NCBI RefSeq assembly: GCF_000599985.1
Contig: NZ_CP007445.1
Location: forward strand, 2,480,001-2,544,000
DNA length: 64,000 nt
Origin: Gilliamella apicola
Lineage (GTDB): Bacteria > Pseudomonadota > Gammaproteobacteria > Enterobacterales > Orbaceae
Reading direction: 5' to 3'
A program made the translations under genes and the position numbers. Of the stretch, positions 48,012 through 56,884 are shown one piece after another. A model generated the notes under the pieces. That model saw nothing but the letters and a program-made list of their open reading frames with translations, had not been told where the DNA came from and did not search any database. The stretch's first letter is position 1. The number at the start of each line of letters is the position of its first letter.

Positions 48012-48935
48012 ATGAAATTTTTTATTATTTTGTTTCCCATTTTTTGTATTTTTATTGTCGGTTTTATTTCCCAAAAAATATTAAAATTTGACGTTGCTAA
48101 TCTTTCAAAAATGTCATTGTATGTGCTTTCCCCTTTTTTAGCATTTAAAACCTTTTATACCCATACTCTGACCATTGATTATTTATATTACATTTTTTAT
48201 ATTTTAGGACTTTGCTTATCATTAGTATGCATCATCTCAATTTGGTCAATAATCATGAAATATTCGACTAAAGAACGTTGTGCCATGATTTTAAGCTCTT
48301 GTTTTATGAATAACGGTAATTACGGTACACCTGTACTATTAGTTTTCTTTGGCAGTACTGGGTTTGATCTTGGTGTAATTATGATGGTGTTACAACAATT
48401 TGTAATGAGTACGGTTGGTATTTATTATGCAGTGAAAGGGAGTTCTCATAGTGATATTGTTAACCAAAAAGATGTCATTAATAAAGTAATTCGTATGCCT
48501 GTTGCTTACGGTGCGTTTTTAGGTATCATTTTCCAGTTATGCCATATACCGTTATCTAAATCAATTATGACCTCTATTGGCATGATTGGGGATTCATCTA
48601 TTGTAGTTATTATGATTATTTTAGGAATGCAATTGGCTAAAATAAAGATCACACAGCTTGATTACCCTAAACTTTCATTTTCATTATTAACCCGCATGAT
48701 AATTTCACCATTGGTCGCCACTTGTATGGTTTACTTTATGCCAATTTTACCTATTTATAAGCAAGTATTAATTGTATTAGCAGCAATGCCAAGCGCTGCT
48801 AATACCACTCTAATGTCAGTACAATTTGATACCAATCCAGAACTGGTTTCAAGTGCAACATTAATGAGTACATTGTTAAGTTTGATAACATTACCAACTT
48901 TACTATGGTTAATTGACGCACCTGTTCCTTTTTGA
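48012..48935 (+). CDS. AEC-family permease
   Basis: 307 residues, about ten hydrophobic segments, with MNNGNYGTPVLLVFFG in the middle and AMPSAANTTLMSVQFD late, both conserved in the auxin efflux carrier/malate permease family (PF03547). Substrate unknown, likely an organic anion or amino acid. 23 bases after glnD and probably cotranscribed. Confidence 0.85.
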   Translation: MKFFIILFPIFCIFIVGFISQKILKFDVANLSKMSLYVLSPFLAFKTFYTHTLTIDYLYYIFYILGLCLSLVCIISIWSIIMKYSTKERCAMILSSCFMNNGNYGTPVLLVFFGSTGFDLGVIMMVLQQFVMSTVGIYYAVKGSSHSDIVNQKDVINKVIRMPVAYGAFLGIIFQLCHIPLSKSIMTSIGMIGDSSIVVIMIILGMQLAKIKITQLDYPKLSFSLLTRMIISPLVATCMVYFMPILPIYKQVLIVLAAMPSAANTTLMSVQFDTNPELVSSATLMSTLLSLITLPTLLWLIDAPVPF

Positions 48936-48983
48936 TACGAGGTAGAGATCTTCTTATCGAAAACCGCTAAATCAAACAATAAA

Positions 48984-49014
48984 AATCTTATTTTTATTGA
49001 TAAATAAGGTTTTT
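48984..49014 (+). terminator. Terminator after the AEC permease gene
   Basis: Stem CTTATTT/AAATAAG extended by a G-U and two A-T pairs, followed by TTTTT; it lies 49 bases after the stop. Confidence 0.7.
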
Positions 49015-49099
49015 ATTAGTTACAGACATAGTATTTAAAATATATTAGTTAATTTATAACGTTAAGATCATGGTCATCAATAAATAGATCACTGTAACA

Positions 49100-49780
49100 T
49101 TAATCTTTACCCTGCCACTCTTTTTCAAATTGTTTAACAAACTCAACTAACAAACTATGTCTTGGTATAGCCAGTTTTTTGGCCTTTTCTGTGTTCATCA
49201 TATCTTTAAGTAGAAACAATTTTTCATAAAAATGATTTATCACAGTATTGGGTAATTTATAATTTTCTTCACTGATAACCGTTCTTGGTAAAATAGACGG
49301 ATCGTACATAATATTATGTTTATTACCTCCATAATAAAATGTTCGTCCTATGCCTATTGCGCCAATAGCATCTAAGCGATCAGCATCTTGTACAATTTGC
49401 CCTTCTAATGATAATGTTTTTTTGCCAGTTAGATTTTTTCGGTAAGACATATTTTCAATGATATCAAATACCATTTTTATATCATCACTTAAAATATTAA
49501 GTGAATTTAGATAGCTATATAATTCATCTGTCGCTTGATTGACGTCATTAACAACTTTTTCATCAATGACATCATGTAAATAGGCACTTAAAATTACGAT
49601 AAAAGCATTAGCTTTTGGTTCATAAGGTAAGATTTTTTTTGCTAATCCAACTACGCGCTCAATATGTGCCATGTCATGACCTGAGAAATCGTTTGCAAGT
49701 TTTTGCTTAACATAAGCTTTTATTTTTTCAATAATCTGATGTTGTTCTTGTGTTAATTCAATTGGTTGGTTTGCGTTCAT
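49100..49780 (-). CDS. HD-domain phosphohydrolase (YedJ-like)
   Basis: 226 residues. HD metal site: GHDMAHIERVVGLA (about residues 39-52), SAYLHDVID and IVQDADRLDAIGAIGIGRT, ending LVEFVKQFEKEW, all as in E. coli YedJ. Predicted cytoplasmic metal-dependent phosphohydrolase of unknown substrate. A lone minus-strand gene; the 374 bases to the next start (49781-50154) show nothing beyond AT-rich sequence. Confidence 0.82.
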   Translation of the reverse strand: MNANQPIELTQEQHQIIEKIKAYVKQKLANDFSGHDMAHIERVVGLAKKILPYEPKANAFIVILSAYLHDVIDEKVVNDVNQATDELYSYLNSLNILSDDIKMVFDIIENMSYRKNLTGKKTLSLEGQIVQDADRLDAIGAIGIGRTFYYGGNKHNIMYDPSILPRTVISEENYKLPNTVINHFYEKLFLLKDMMNTEKAKKLAIPRHSLLVEFVKQFEKEWQGKD

Positions 49781-50154
49781 TTAATTTATAATTATCCATT
49801 TAATTGATATGAAAATAGTAATTTAAAAATTTTAGTAAAGATTATGCTAATCATAACTTAAATAGGTTACCACAATTAGATTGTTATTAATTTAATTAAA
49901 ATTGAGAATATTAACTTATTAGATAATTCATTATTCTCTGATTTGTTTTTAACAATATACATGAATCCAATTCCATTAGTTGAAGTTTTATGCCTATTAA
50001 ATATTCAATAAATAGTCAATTATTGTAAAAAAAGGCTAATAATTAATGTTTTTTTTAAATTTCCTTTAGTTTCTCTCGATTGTTTTCATTAGTTTGCAAC
50101 GGTAGAATGCGCCAATCTAGAAATCCTATTAAAGCAAGTATCGGAGTTGTTCTC

Positions 50155-52755
50155 GTGAAAATATTAGCGCGTAAAGTTCTACCTTGGCAATTAATAGAAT
50201 ACTTCACTCGCTATCGTCAATTTATAACGTTATTGTTTGGATTATCCATCTTCTTTGTTGCACTTATTTTATGCTGGCATCTACTTAAAGATATTAATCT
50301 ATGTGATTTAAAAAATGCGGTTGACAAACTTTCATTTAAATCTATTTTATTTGCTTGCTTATCCGCTATAGGTAGTTATTTGATACTTATTGGCTGCGAA
50401 TGGTCTGCAGCACGATATGCAGGTGTAAAATTAAAGCCATCAGTTATAACGCTTGGTGGTATTTGTGCTTCAGCCATTGGTAATGCGATCGGTTTATCTG
50501 CGCTATCTGGAGGTGCGATTCGATGCCGATTATATTTCAAACAAGGATTAACAACTATCGACGTAGCTAGAATGTCAATATTTGTTACGTTATCATTAGG
50601 ATTTACCCTACCCCTACTGGCCACACTAGCCGCCTTAATGAATACTAAAAATACCAGTCTGGCATTGCATTTATCACAAAATAGTGTGAGGTTAATTTCG
50701 AGTGGCATAATTTGTTTTTATGCAGGTATACTAATCTTTTTATATTGCAATCGATTAGAAACAAAACCGAATAAAAATACTCAATTATTCCAACTATTTC
50801 ACTGGTCGATACGTTTACCTAATTTACACCTTGCATCTTACCAATTTGTAATTTCTTTAATCGATACTGTTTTAGCTGGGGCAATTCTTTACTTTTTATT
50901 ACCAATACAACCACATTTTACTACTTTTATTATGATTTATATTTTGGCTTTAGTTGCTGGAGTATTAAGCCATATTCCTGGTGGTGTAGGGGTATTTGAA
51001 GCAGTAATTTTGGCTGCATTTTCATCTGAAATTGGGGCTGCGTCATTAACCGTTGCGTTAATTATTTATCGTATTATTTATATTTTAATACCACTTGTTA
51101 TAGCGAGTTTTTTACTTTTAATAAATGAAAGCAAGCACCTTTTTACTATGCCTGAAGTTAAAGAAACAGAAACCGGTATTGCTGCAATTATTATGGCTGC
51201 GGCTGTGTTTTTTGCTGGTGTAGTGATGATGTTTTCAAGTGTTCTTCCTGGATTTAATCACTACTTAGTCAATACATTTATTCCCAATAAAATAATTAAT
51301 ATTGCTCATCTAGTCGCGAGTTTAATCGGTGTTTTATGTTTACTATTGGCAGTGGGTATACGCCGAAGACTTTATTCGGCTTGGGGTGCTTCGATAATTT
51401 TATTGTTTTTAGGTAGCATCTGCTCACTTTTACGTGGTTTACACTGGATAGAAGCTGGGACTTTATTAGCTATTGCGGTGTTATTAATCCATTTTAGACA
51501 CGCTTTTTATCGCAAAAGTCGATTAAATGTATTACCTTTTCCTCTTAAATCATTTGCTGTCTGTTTTTGCTTAATTGCTGTTCTTGTATGGTTAATATTA
51601 TTTATTTATCAAGATGTACCTTATAGCCACTCATTATGGTGGCAATTTGAGCTAGATACGCGAGTGCCACGTGCATTAAGAGCAACTTTGGGTAGTTTTA
51701 TTTTATTAATTTGTATTATGCTCTATTGGCTATTTCATCCTGCTTTGCCAATTTTAAATAGTCCAAAACGTGAAGAGTTCATCAAAGCTCATCAAATTAT
51801 TTTAGATTCAGAGCAGCCAGAAGGTGGACTTGCCATGACTGGCGACAAATCACTGTTATTCAATGAATCTCACACTGCTTTTATTATGTATGCCAAACGA
51901 GGCAGAAGCATGGTAGCACTGTATGATCCGATTGGCGATAATACTAAACGTGCTGATTTAATTTGGGCTTTTCGAGATTTATGTGATGCCCATCATCTTC
52001 GCCCAGTTTTTTATCAAGTTAAAGCTGATAATTTACCTTTTTATATGGATATTGGTTTGCGAACCATAAAATTAGGCGAAGAAGCTTTAGTTGATTTAGA
52101 AAAGTTTAATCTTTCATCTAAAGGGTATAAAGATCTTCGTTATACCTGGAATAGATGCCAACGCGATGGGCTTAGTCTTGAATTTTATGCGCCAGGTACT
52201 GCACCACTAGATGAGTTAAAAGTCATATCAGATACCTGGTTAAAAAACAAACGCTCCAAAGAAAAACAATTTTCATTGGGATCTTTTTCAAAGCCATATT
52301 TGGATAATTTCACTATTGCTGCAATCAAATTTGAAGGTCACATTATTGCTTTTGTCAATTTACTTGAAACGAATCAACATTACTCTGCTAGCATCGATCT
52401 AATGCGGTTTGCTCAAAATATTCCTAAACTAACCATGGAATTTTTAATGATTGGTTTAATACTACACTACAAAGAAAAAGGATTTAAATACTTTAGTTTA
52501 GGTATGGTACCTCTATCAGGCATGCAAAGAAGACGTGGAGCCCCATTAATTCAAAGGCTAGGTGCGTTAGTATTTAGGCGTGGTGGTCGGTTTTATAATT
52601 TTCAAGGATTACGTCGTTTTAAAGACAAATTTGCAACTCATTGGGAACCACGTTATATGGCTGTTCCTGCGGGACTAGATCCATTTGTTGCCTTAATTGA
52701 TACCACTATACTGATTTCAGGTGGATTAACTGGCTTAAAAAAGAAAAAGAGCTGA
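50155..52755 (+). CDS. mprF: Phosphatidylglycerol lysyltransferase MprF (LpiA-like)
   Basis: 866 residues from the GTG at 50155, which has GGAG at good spacing; ATG 50107 and TTG 50080 are alternatives. The N-terminal half is a multi-pass flippase domain (GLSALSGGAIRCRLY, SHIPGGVGVFEAVIL). The C-terminal DUF2156 synthase domain has RGRSMVALYDPIGD, YKDLRYTWNRC and RFKDKFATHWEPRYMAVP. It transfers an aminoacyl group, usually lysyl, to phosphatidylglycerol, lowering surface charge and protecting from cationic peptides and acid. It is paired with an AcvB homolog 4 bases downstream. Confidence 0.9.
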   Translation: MKILARKVLPWQLIEYFTRYRQFITLLFGLSIFFVALILCWHLLKDINLCDLKNAVDKLSFKSILFACLSAIGSYLILIGCEWSAARYAGVKLKPSVITLGGICASAIGNAIGLSALSGGAIRCRLYFKQGLTTIDVARMSIFVTLSLGFTLPLLATLAALMNTKNTSLALHLSQNSVRLISSGIICFYAGILIFLYCNRLETKPNKNTQLFQLFHWSIRLPNLHLASYQFVISLIDTVLAGAILYFLLPIQPHFTTFIMIYILALVAGVLSHIPGGVGVFEAVILAAFSSEIGAASLTVALIIYRIIYILIPLVIASFLLLINESKHLFTMPEVKETETGIAAIIMAAAVFFAGVVMMFSSVLPGFNHYLVNTFIPNKIINIAHLVASLIGVLCLLLAVGIRRRLYSAWGASIILLFLGSICSLLRGLHWIEAGTLLAIAVLLIHFRHAFYRKSRLNVLPFPLKSFAVCFCLIAVLVWLILFIYQDVPYSHSLWWQFELDTRVPRALRATLGSFILLICIMLYWLFHPALPILNSPKREEFIKAHQIILDSEQPEGGLAMTGDKSLLFNESHTAFIMYAKRGRSMVALYDPIGDNTKRADLIWAFRDLCDAHHLRPVFYQVKADNLPFYMDIGLRTIKLGEEALVDLEKFNLSSKGYKDLRYTWNRCQRDGLSLEFYAPGTAPLDELKVISDTWLKNKRSKEKQFSLGSFSKPYLDNFTIAAIKFEGHIIAFVNLLETNQHYSASIDLMRFAQNIPKLTMEFLMIGLILHYKEKGFKYFSLGMVPLSGMQRRRGAPLIQRLGALVFRRGGRFYNFQGLRRFKDKFATHWEPRYMAVPAGLDPFVALIDTTILISGGLTGLKKKKS

Positions 52756-52759
52756 TTTT

Positions 52760-54040
52760 ATGAAAAATTTCATACGCTATTTTTTGTTATTAATTGTCAT
52801 ATTATTGATAATTTTGCTTGTGTTTATTGGCGGGTATTATATAAAAAATAGTGGCAGTGCAACTGTAAAAACTATCACTATAAATAATGATTTTTCAGTA
52901 ATATTAGCAAACCCCAAAAATTCAGCAGAAGCAGCTGCAATTATTGTTGCTACACAAAAAGATTATTTTACTGAAAAACAATTACTGGATTTATCCAAAA
53001 ATATGGGTGCTAAGTTGGTTCAATTTAAATTGAAACCTCAGGCAAGTTGCGCCGAACAACAAAATCGTTTTAATCAAGCATCCAAAATATTAAATGAGCA
53101 TAAATTTGTAGTTGCAGGTATGGAAGAAGGCGCTGCGTTTGCTTACCGCTGGCTCTCAAAACAACAAGATGACAACGCTAAAGCATTATCAATAGAATTC
53201 ACTTTGGCTGATAAAGATTGTGAGGCACCTTTACCAAATCAAGCAACACATGGAACATGGCGAGTTATTTGGAATAATCCACCTGATGAACAAGTTGCAA
53301 TTTTTCCTCGACAACAAAAACAAATTAAAGTAACAACTGAAATTGGCGAATATCAAGCATCACCAACAGAGCTTTTAAGTTCACATTTATCATCCATTTT
53401 ATTTGATGGGCATGAACGATTACCTGTTATTGAGTTACCCGCGAAAAACAAACAACAACATCCTAATAGCGTAACTTTTTATTATTCGGGTGATGGCGGA
53501 TGGCGAGATTTAGATAAAGTTTCAGCAGAATATATGGCTTTACATGGTTATTCAGTTGTGGGAGTCGATGCGCTAAAACTGTTTTGGCAGCATCGTTCAG
53601 TTGAACGTAGCGCTAAAGATTTAACTTATCTAATGCAACAATATCGAGAAAAATGGGGAACAACTAAATTTATACTAGCTGGCTATTCGTTCGGTGGTGA
53701 CATTTTACCTGCACTATATAATCATTTATCTAAAGAAGATCAACATAGTATTCAAGGATTAATCATGATAGCTTTTTCAAAAGACGCTAATTTTGAAATA
53801 GAAGTAAGTGGTTGGCTTGGTCAATCTGGCGATGAAATGAAAACCGCTCCTGAAGTTAATAAGATTCCAGCAAATAAATTATTTTGTATCTATGGAGAAG
53901 AAGAAAAAGAGGATACTGGCTGCCTACAACCTGAGATGAAAGGTGAGGCTTTTAAATTACCTGGTGGGCATCATTTTGATAAAAATTATGAGCACTTAGG
54001 GCAAATTATTATGCAAGCAATTGACAAACGAATGCAATAA
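52760..54040 (+). CDS. acvB: AcvB/VirJ-family protein, probable lysyl-PG hydrolase
   Basis: 426 residues. One N-terminal membrane segment (residues 5-27) anchors a periplasmic alpha/beta-hydrolase. The C-terminal VirJ domain has YYSGDGGWRDLDK, the nucleophile elbow AGYSFGGDILP near residue 318, and GGHHFDKNY for the catalytic His. The N-terminal half resembles a degenerate VirJ domain. In Agrobacterium and Rhizobium, AcvB follows the MprF homolog LpiA and hydrolyses lysyl-phosphatidylglycerol; the 4-base spacing after mprF supports that here. Confidence 0.85.
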   Translation: MKNFIRYFLLLIVILLIILLVFIGGYYIKNSGSATVKTITINNDFSVILANPKNSAEAAAIIVATQKDYFTEKQLLDLSKNMGAKLVQFKLKPQASCAEQQNRFNQASKILNEHKFVVAGMEEGAAFAYRWLSKQQDDNAKALSIEFTLADKDCEAPLPNQATHGTWRVIWNNPPDEQVAIFPRQQKQIKVTTEIGEYQASPTELLSSHLSSILFDGHERLPVIELPAKNKQQHPNSVTFYYSGDGGWRDLDKVSAEYMALHGYSVVGVDALKLFWQHRSVERSAKDLTYLMQQYREKWGTTKFILAGYSFGGDILPALYNHLSKEDQHSIQGLIMIAFSKDANFEIEVSGWLGQSGDEMKTAPEVNKIPANKLFCIYGEEEKEDTGCLQPEMKGEAFKLPGGHHFDKNYEHLGQIIMQAIDKRMQ

Positions 54041-54099
54041 ACCAGTAATGTGAAGTAAGATTATTCAATCTCAATCAATTAATAATAAATTATAACATG

Positions 54100-54996
54100 T
54101 TAATCTTTTTTAAGTTTGATTTTACCTTCAGACAATAACACACCGCTAAGAGTAAAGAGTGTGCCGATTGCGGCAATCCAAGTAAAAGGTTCATCTAAGA
54201 TTAAAACCGCATTAATGATTGTCAAAATCGGTACCAAATAAATATAAATGCTAATTTTTACCGCACCGACTAATTTCACCGCATAATTCCAAGAGGCAAA
54301 ACAGATTGCTGATGCTCCGACACCTAAAAATAAGATATTTAATAGGTTGACCGGTTGATTAAACCTTGACAAGTTCCATTCAAAATCAAATAAATAAAGC
54401 GCTGGTAACATAAACATTAGACCGTAAAAAAAGAATCTTCGCGTTAATAAAATAATATTGTAACCATAATTACTACTTCTTTTCGTTAAAATTGAATAAC
54501 ATGCCCAAAATAGACAAGCAAACACTGCCAATAAATCACCAAGTGGATTTACCGACAATACAAATTTTCCATTTAAGGTAATTAACACAATACCAATCAT
54601 CGAAAATAGACAACCGATATAAAAGCTTTTAGCTGGTTTTTCAGTTTTAAGGAAAAATATCGCCAATATCGCAGTAAACACAGGTGCTAATGTGGTAATC
54701 ACCCCAACATTTGAAGCAGTGGTATACGTTAGGGCAATATTTTCACAGAGAAAATAACATGTTACTCCACAAAATCCAGCACCAAGGAACATTAACTCTT
54801 GTTTAATCCCCTGCCAAGCAAAAAAACGAGGAGCTAATAACCAAAGTGTGGCATAACCTAAGGTAAATCGAAAAAAGAGAATTTCAATGGGTTTAAATTC
54901 TGTTAGTAAAACTTTGGTTGCAATATAAGTTATTCCCCAAATAAACACTGTCATTAGTGCTATCAGGTGCCCTTTTGTCCTTGATGACAATAACAT
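54100..54996 (-). CDS. EamA-family (DMT) transporter
   Basis: 298 residues, ten hydrophobic segments, two EamA repeats (FIWGITYIATKVLL near the start; LVPILTIINAVLILDEPFTW near the end). Similar to RhaT/YdcZ-class metabolite exporters; substrate unknown. RBS AAAGGG before the ATG. Convergent with acvB, 59 bases apart. Confidence 0.85.
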   Translation of the reverse strand: MLLSSRTKGHLIALMTVFIWGITYIATKVLLTEFKPIEILFFRFTLGYATLWLLAPRFFAWQGIKQELMFLGAGFCGVTCYFLCENIALTYTTASNVGVITTLAPVFTAILAIFFLKTEKPAKSFYIGCLFSMIGIVLITLNGKFVLSVNPLGDLLAVFACLFWACYSILTKRSSNYGYNIILLTRRFFFYGLMFMLPALYLFDFEWNLSRFNQPVNLLNILFLGVGASAICFASWNYAVKLVGAVKISIYIYLVPILTIINAVLILDEPFTWIAAIGTLFTLSGVLLSEGKIKLKKD

Positions 54997-55610
54997 GAAA
55001 AATCCCTTTATTCACTTATTATTCATTACTCTGCTCTTTATTTGTCTAATTAGTTATACAAAATAAAAAAGATGAAAACCTTGATAATAATAAAAATGAC
55101 GCTATTTATTAGAATGTTAAAAATCGCTAGATAATAACTTAGTGCTGATCATTGTTCAATAAGTTTGATATATCAATTATTTTCATGAGTGATATAAGGA
55201 TATAAAACGATGAGGATATAAGGATACATCAGAACTAATTAGCGTCGTAGACAAAAAAAATCCACTCGAATATTCGAGTGGAGGGCAAAAAATGAAAAAA
55301 CGTAATCTGCTAATATAGACAAGCTAAATAATAAAAAGTTCAATTTAAATTGAAATATTTTTCGTATCTTTATAAAAAAACATATAACATATTGATTAAT
55401 ATTAATTTAAAAATTTAATTTTTTTATAAAATTTAAGCCTTTATTATTCTATATGCCATTTTTAAGTTATTTTTAACTTATTACCCAATACTGAAATACT
55501 CATACCATTACACTGTACCCTTAAAATTATTTTTCTAGGTTTGATTCTTACTAATTTACCGTTGGTTCTATAATGACAAAATAATATGCTTCTTTTAATA
55601 TAACTTTCTA
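54997..55610. other. 614-base gap between EamA gene and LacI regulator
   Basis: Contains two copies of ATATAAGGATA (55192-55202 and 55216-55226) and a strong minus-strand terminator (55253-55282). No protein gene. The roughly 330 bases between the LacI stop and that terminator would form an unusually long 3' untranslated region or contain a separate small RNA. Confidence 0.55.
55253..55282 (-). terminator. Minus-strand rho-independent terminator
   Basis: A perfect 22-bp palindrome (55261-55282, arms TCCACTCGAAT/ATTCGAGTGGA). On the minus strand it is followed by eight T's, a textbook terminator 330 bases downstream of the LacI regulator. Confidence 0.9.
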
Positions 55611-56600
55611 TTACAGGTTATTTCCATTCTGACCTTGATATAAAGTAATCGGTAAATTAGTGATGCTATGAAATGGTTCCCCGTTAATCATAGCGAGCAG
55701 GACAGAAACCGCATTTTGTGCAATTTGCGCAATCGGTTGACGAATCGTCGTCAAAAATGGCATATGTTGCAAAGTTAATTCGGCACCATCAAATCCAACA
55801 ACTTTTAATTCTTTAGATAATGATAATTTACAGTCTCTGGCAGCATTAATAGCGGCAATTGCTGATGAATCGTCGGCTAAAACTCCATCAATAAGTTGGG
55901 ACTGTAAACGATCTTTTATCAATTGATACTTTTCCTGATAACTAATTGAAAAATCCATATCAAGAGTAATTGGTTTAATTCCTGCAAGTTTAATACTATC
56001 TTTATAAGCTTGATAACGTTTATTGGCATCCATATCGACATGTTTGTCATTTGTAATAGAACCAATATAAAGAATATTTTTACAACCTTGATTAATTAGA
56101 TGTTGACTGGCCAGATAGCCACCAGCATAGTTATCACATGAAATAACCGGTATTGTTTCATTAATTTTACGATCAATGGAAACGATATTCAGATCAGGTA
56201 TTAAGTAATCAGCTAAATTTTCATTCATAGAATTTACAATTACCCCTTCAACCTGATGGCGTCTTAACATGGTTAAAAAATTCTTTTCCTCTTCTTGGTT
56301 ATGATGGCTATTGCAAATTAATATTTTGTAACCTTTTCGAGATAATATTCTTTCTAAATAACTGATTAATTCCATTTGAAAGGGATTAGTTAAACTTGGA
56401 AAAATTAAACCAATCAAATTACTTTTATTATTCGATAATGAACGTGCTAATTCATTAGGATAGTAACCCAACGTTTCCATCGCTTCTTGAACTCTCTGTC
56501 GAGTTGTTGTACTAATGTACCCACGATTGTTTAACACTCTTGAAACAGTAGTAGCGGAAACCCCTGCCAACTTAGCAACATCATCTCTGCTTAATTTCAT
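55611..56600 (-). CDS. LacI-family regulator of the GH32-like/MelB module
   Basis: 329 residues from the ATG at 56600, which has AAAGGA upstream; an ATG two codons earlier lies inside that RBS. HTH DVAKLAGVSATTVSRVLNN (residues 6-24), YYPNELARSLSNNKSNLIG hinge, and a sugar-sensing core with FDGAELTLQHMPFLTTIRQP. ScrR/RbsR-like. Divergent from the GH32-like gene, whose promoter region has an imperfect palindrome it may bind. Confidence 0.86.
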   Translation of the reverse strand: MKLSRDDVAKLAGVSATTVSRVLNNRGYISTTTRQRVQEAMETLGYYPNELARSLSNNKSNLIGLIFPSLTNPFQMELISYLERILSRKGYKILICNSHHNQEEEKNFLTMLRRHQVEGVIVNSMNENLADYLIPDLNIVSIDRKINETIPVISCDNYAGGYLASQHLINQGCKNILYIGSITNDKHVDMDANKRYQAYKDSIKLAGIKPITLDMDFSISYQEKYQLIKDRLQSQLIDGVLADDSSAIAAINAARDCKLSLSKELKVVGFDGAELTLQHMPFLTTIRQPIAQIAQNAVSVLLAMINGEPFHSITNLPITLYQGQNGNNL

Positions 56601-56710
56601 AATCATCCTTTAATCAAAATTTATATTATATCCATATAATTATAATGCTTTTTATTATGGCGTAAATCATTGTAATTGAATTGATTTACATTTTGGTTTT
56701 CACCTTTTTT

Positions 56711-56726
56711 AGTGATATTCATCACA
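56711..56726 (+). promoter_or_regulatory. CRP site 1 upstream of the GH32-like gene
   Basis: AGTGATATTCATCACA matches TGTGA-N6-TCACA at nine of ten positions. A second site lies exactly 32 bp downstream. Confidence 0.75.
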
Positions 56727-56742
56727 AAACTACTTTTCAATA

Positions 56743-56758
56743 AGTGATGTTTCTCACA
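56743..56758 (+). promoter_or_regulatory. CRP site 2 upstream of the GH32-like gene
   Basis: AGTGATGTTTCTCACA, also nine of ten positions. Both sites are on the same helix face (32 bp, about three turns) between the divergent genes, so either or both promoters may be CRP-activated. Confidence 0.75.
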
Positions 56759-56782
56759 AAATTGTCATTTTGACTGTGGTCT

Positions 56783-56831
56783 CGGTTGACATATGAACGC
56801 GGTTGACATGAAATGAACTAAAAATTATTAA
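56783..56831 (+). promoter_or_regulatory. Promoter and candidate operator of the GH32-like operon
   Basis: CGGTTGACAT occurs twice (56783-56792, 56800-56809), giving two possible -35 boxes. The second, TTGACA at 56803, is 17 bp from TATTAA (56826-56831). The segment 56790-56810 is an imperfect palindrome (CATaTgAAC around GCG) and could be the LacI-type operator overlapping the promoter. Function inferred. Confidence 0.6.
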
Positions 56832-56884
56832 AGTCAATGACAACGTAATGTCATTTATCCATGTTAAAAAAGAAGGAGTAAAAA

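Noticed and set aside
55292..55318. Tiny plus-strand frame MKKRNLLI behind a GGAGGG, looking like a leader peptide
   Set aside because: No plus-strand gene follows for 1.5 kb; the hairpin beside it is better explained as a minus-strand terminator, with the GGAGGG arising from its arm.
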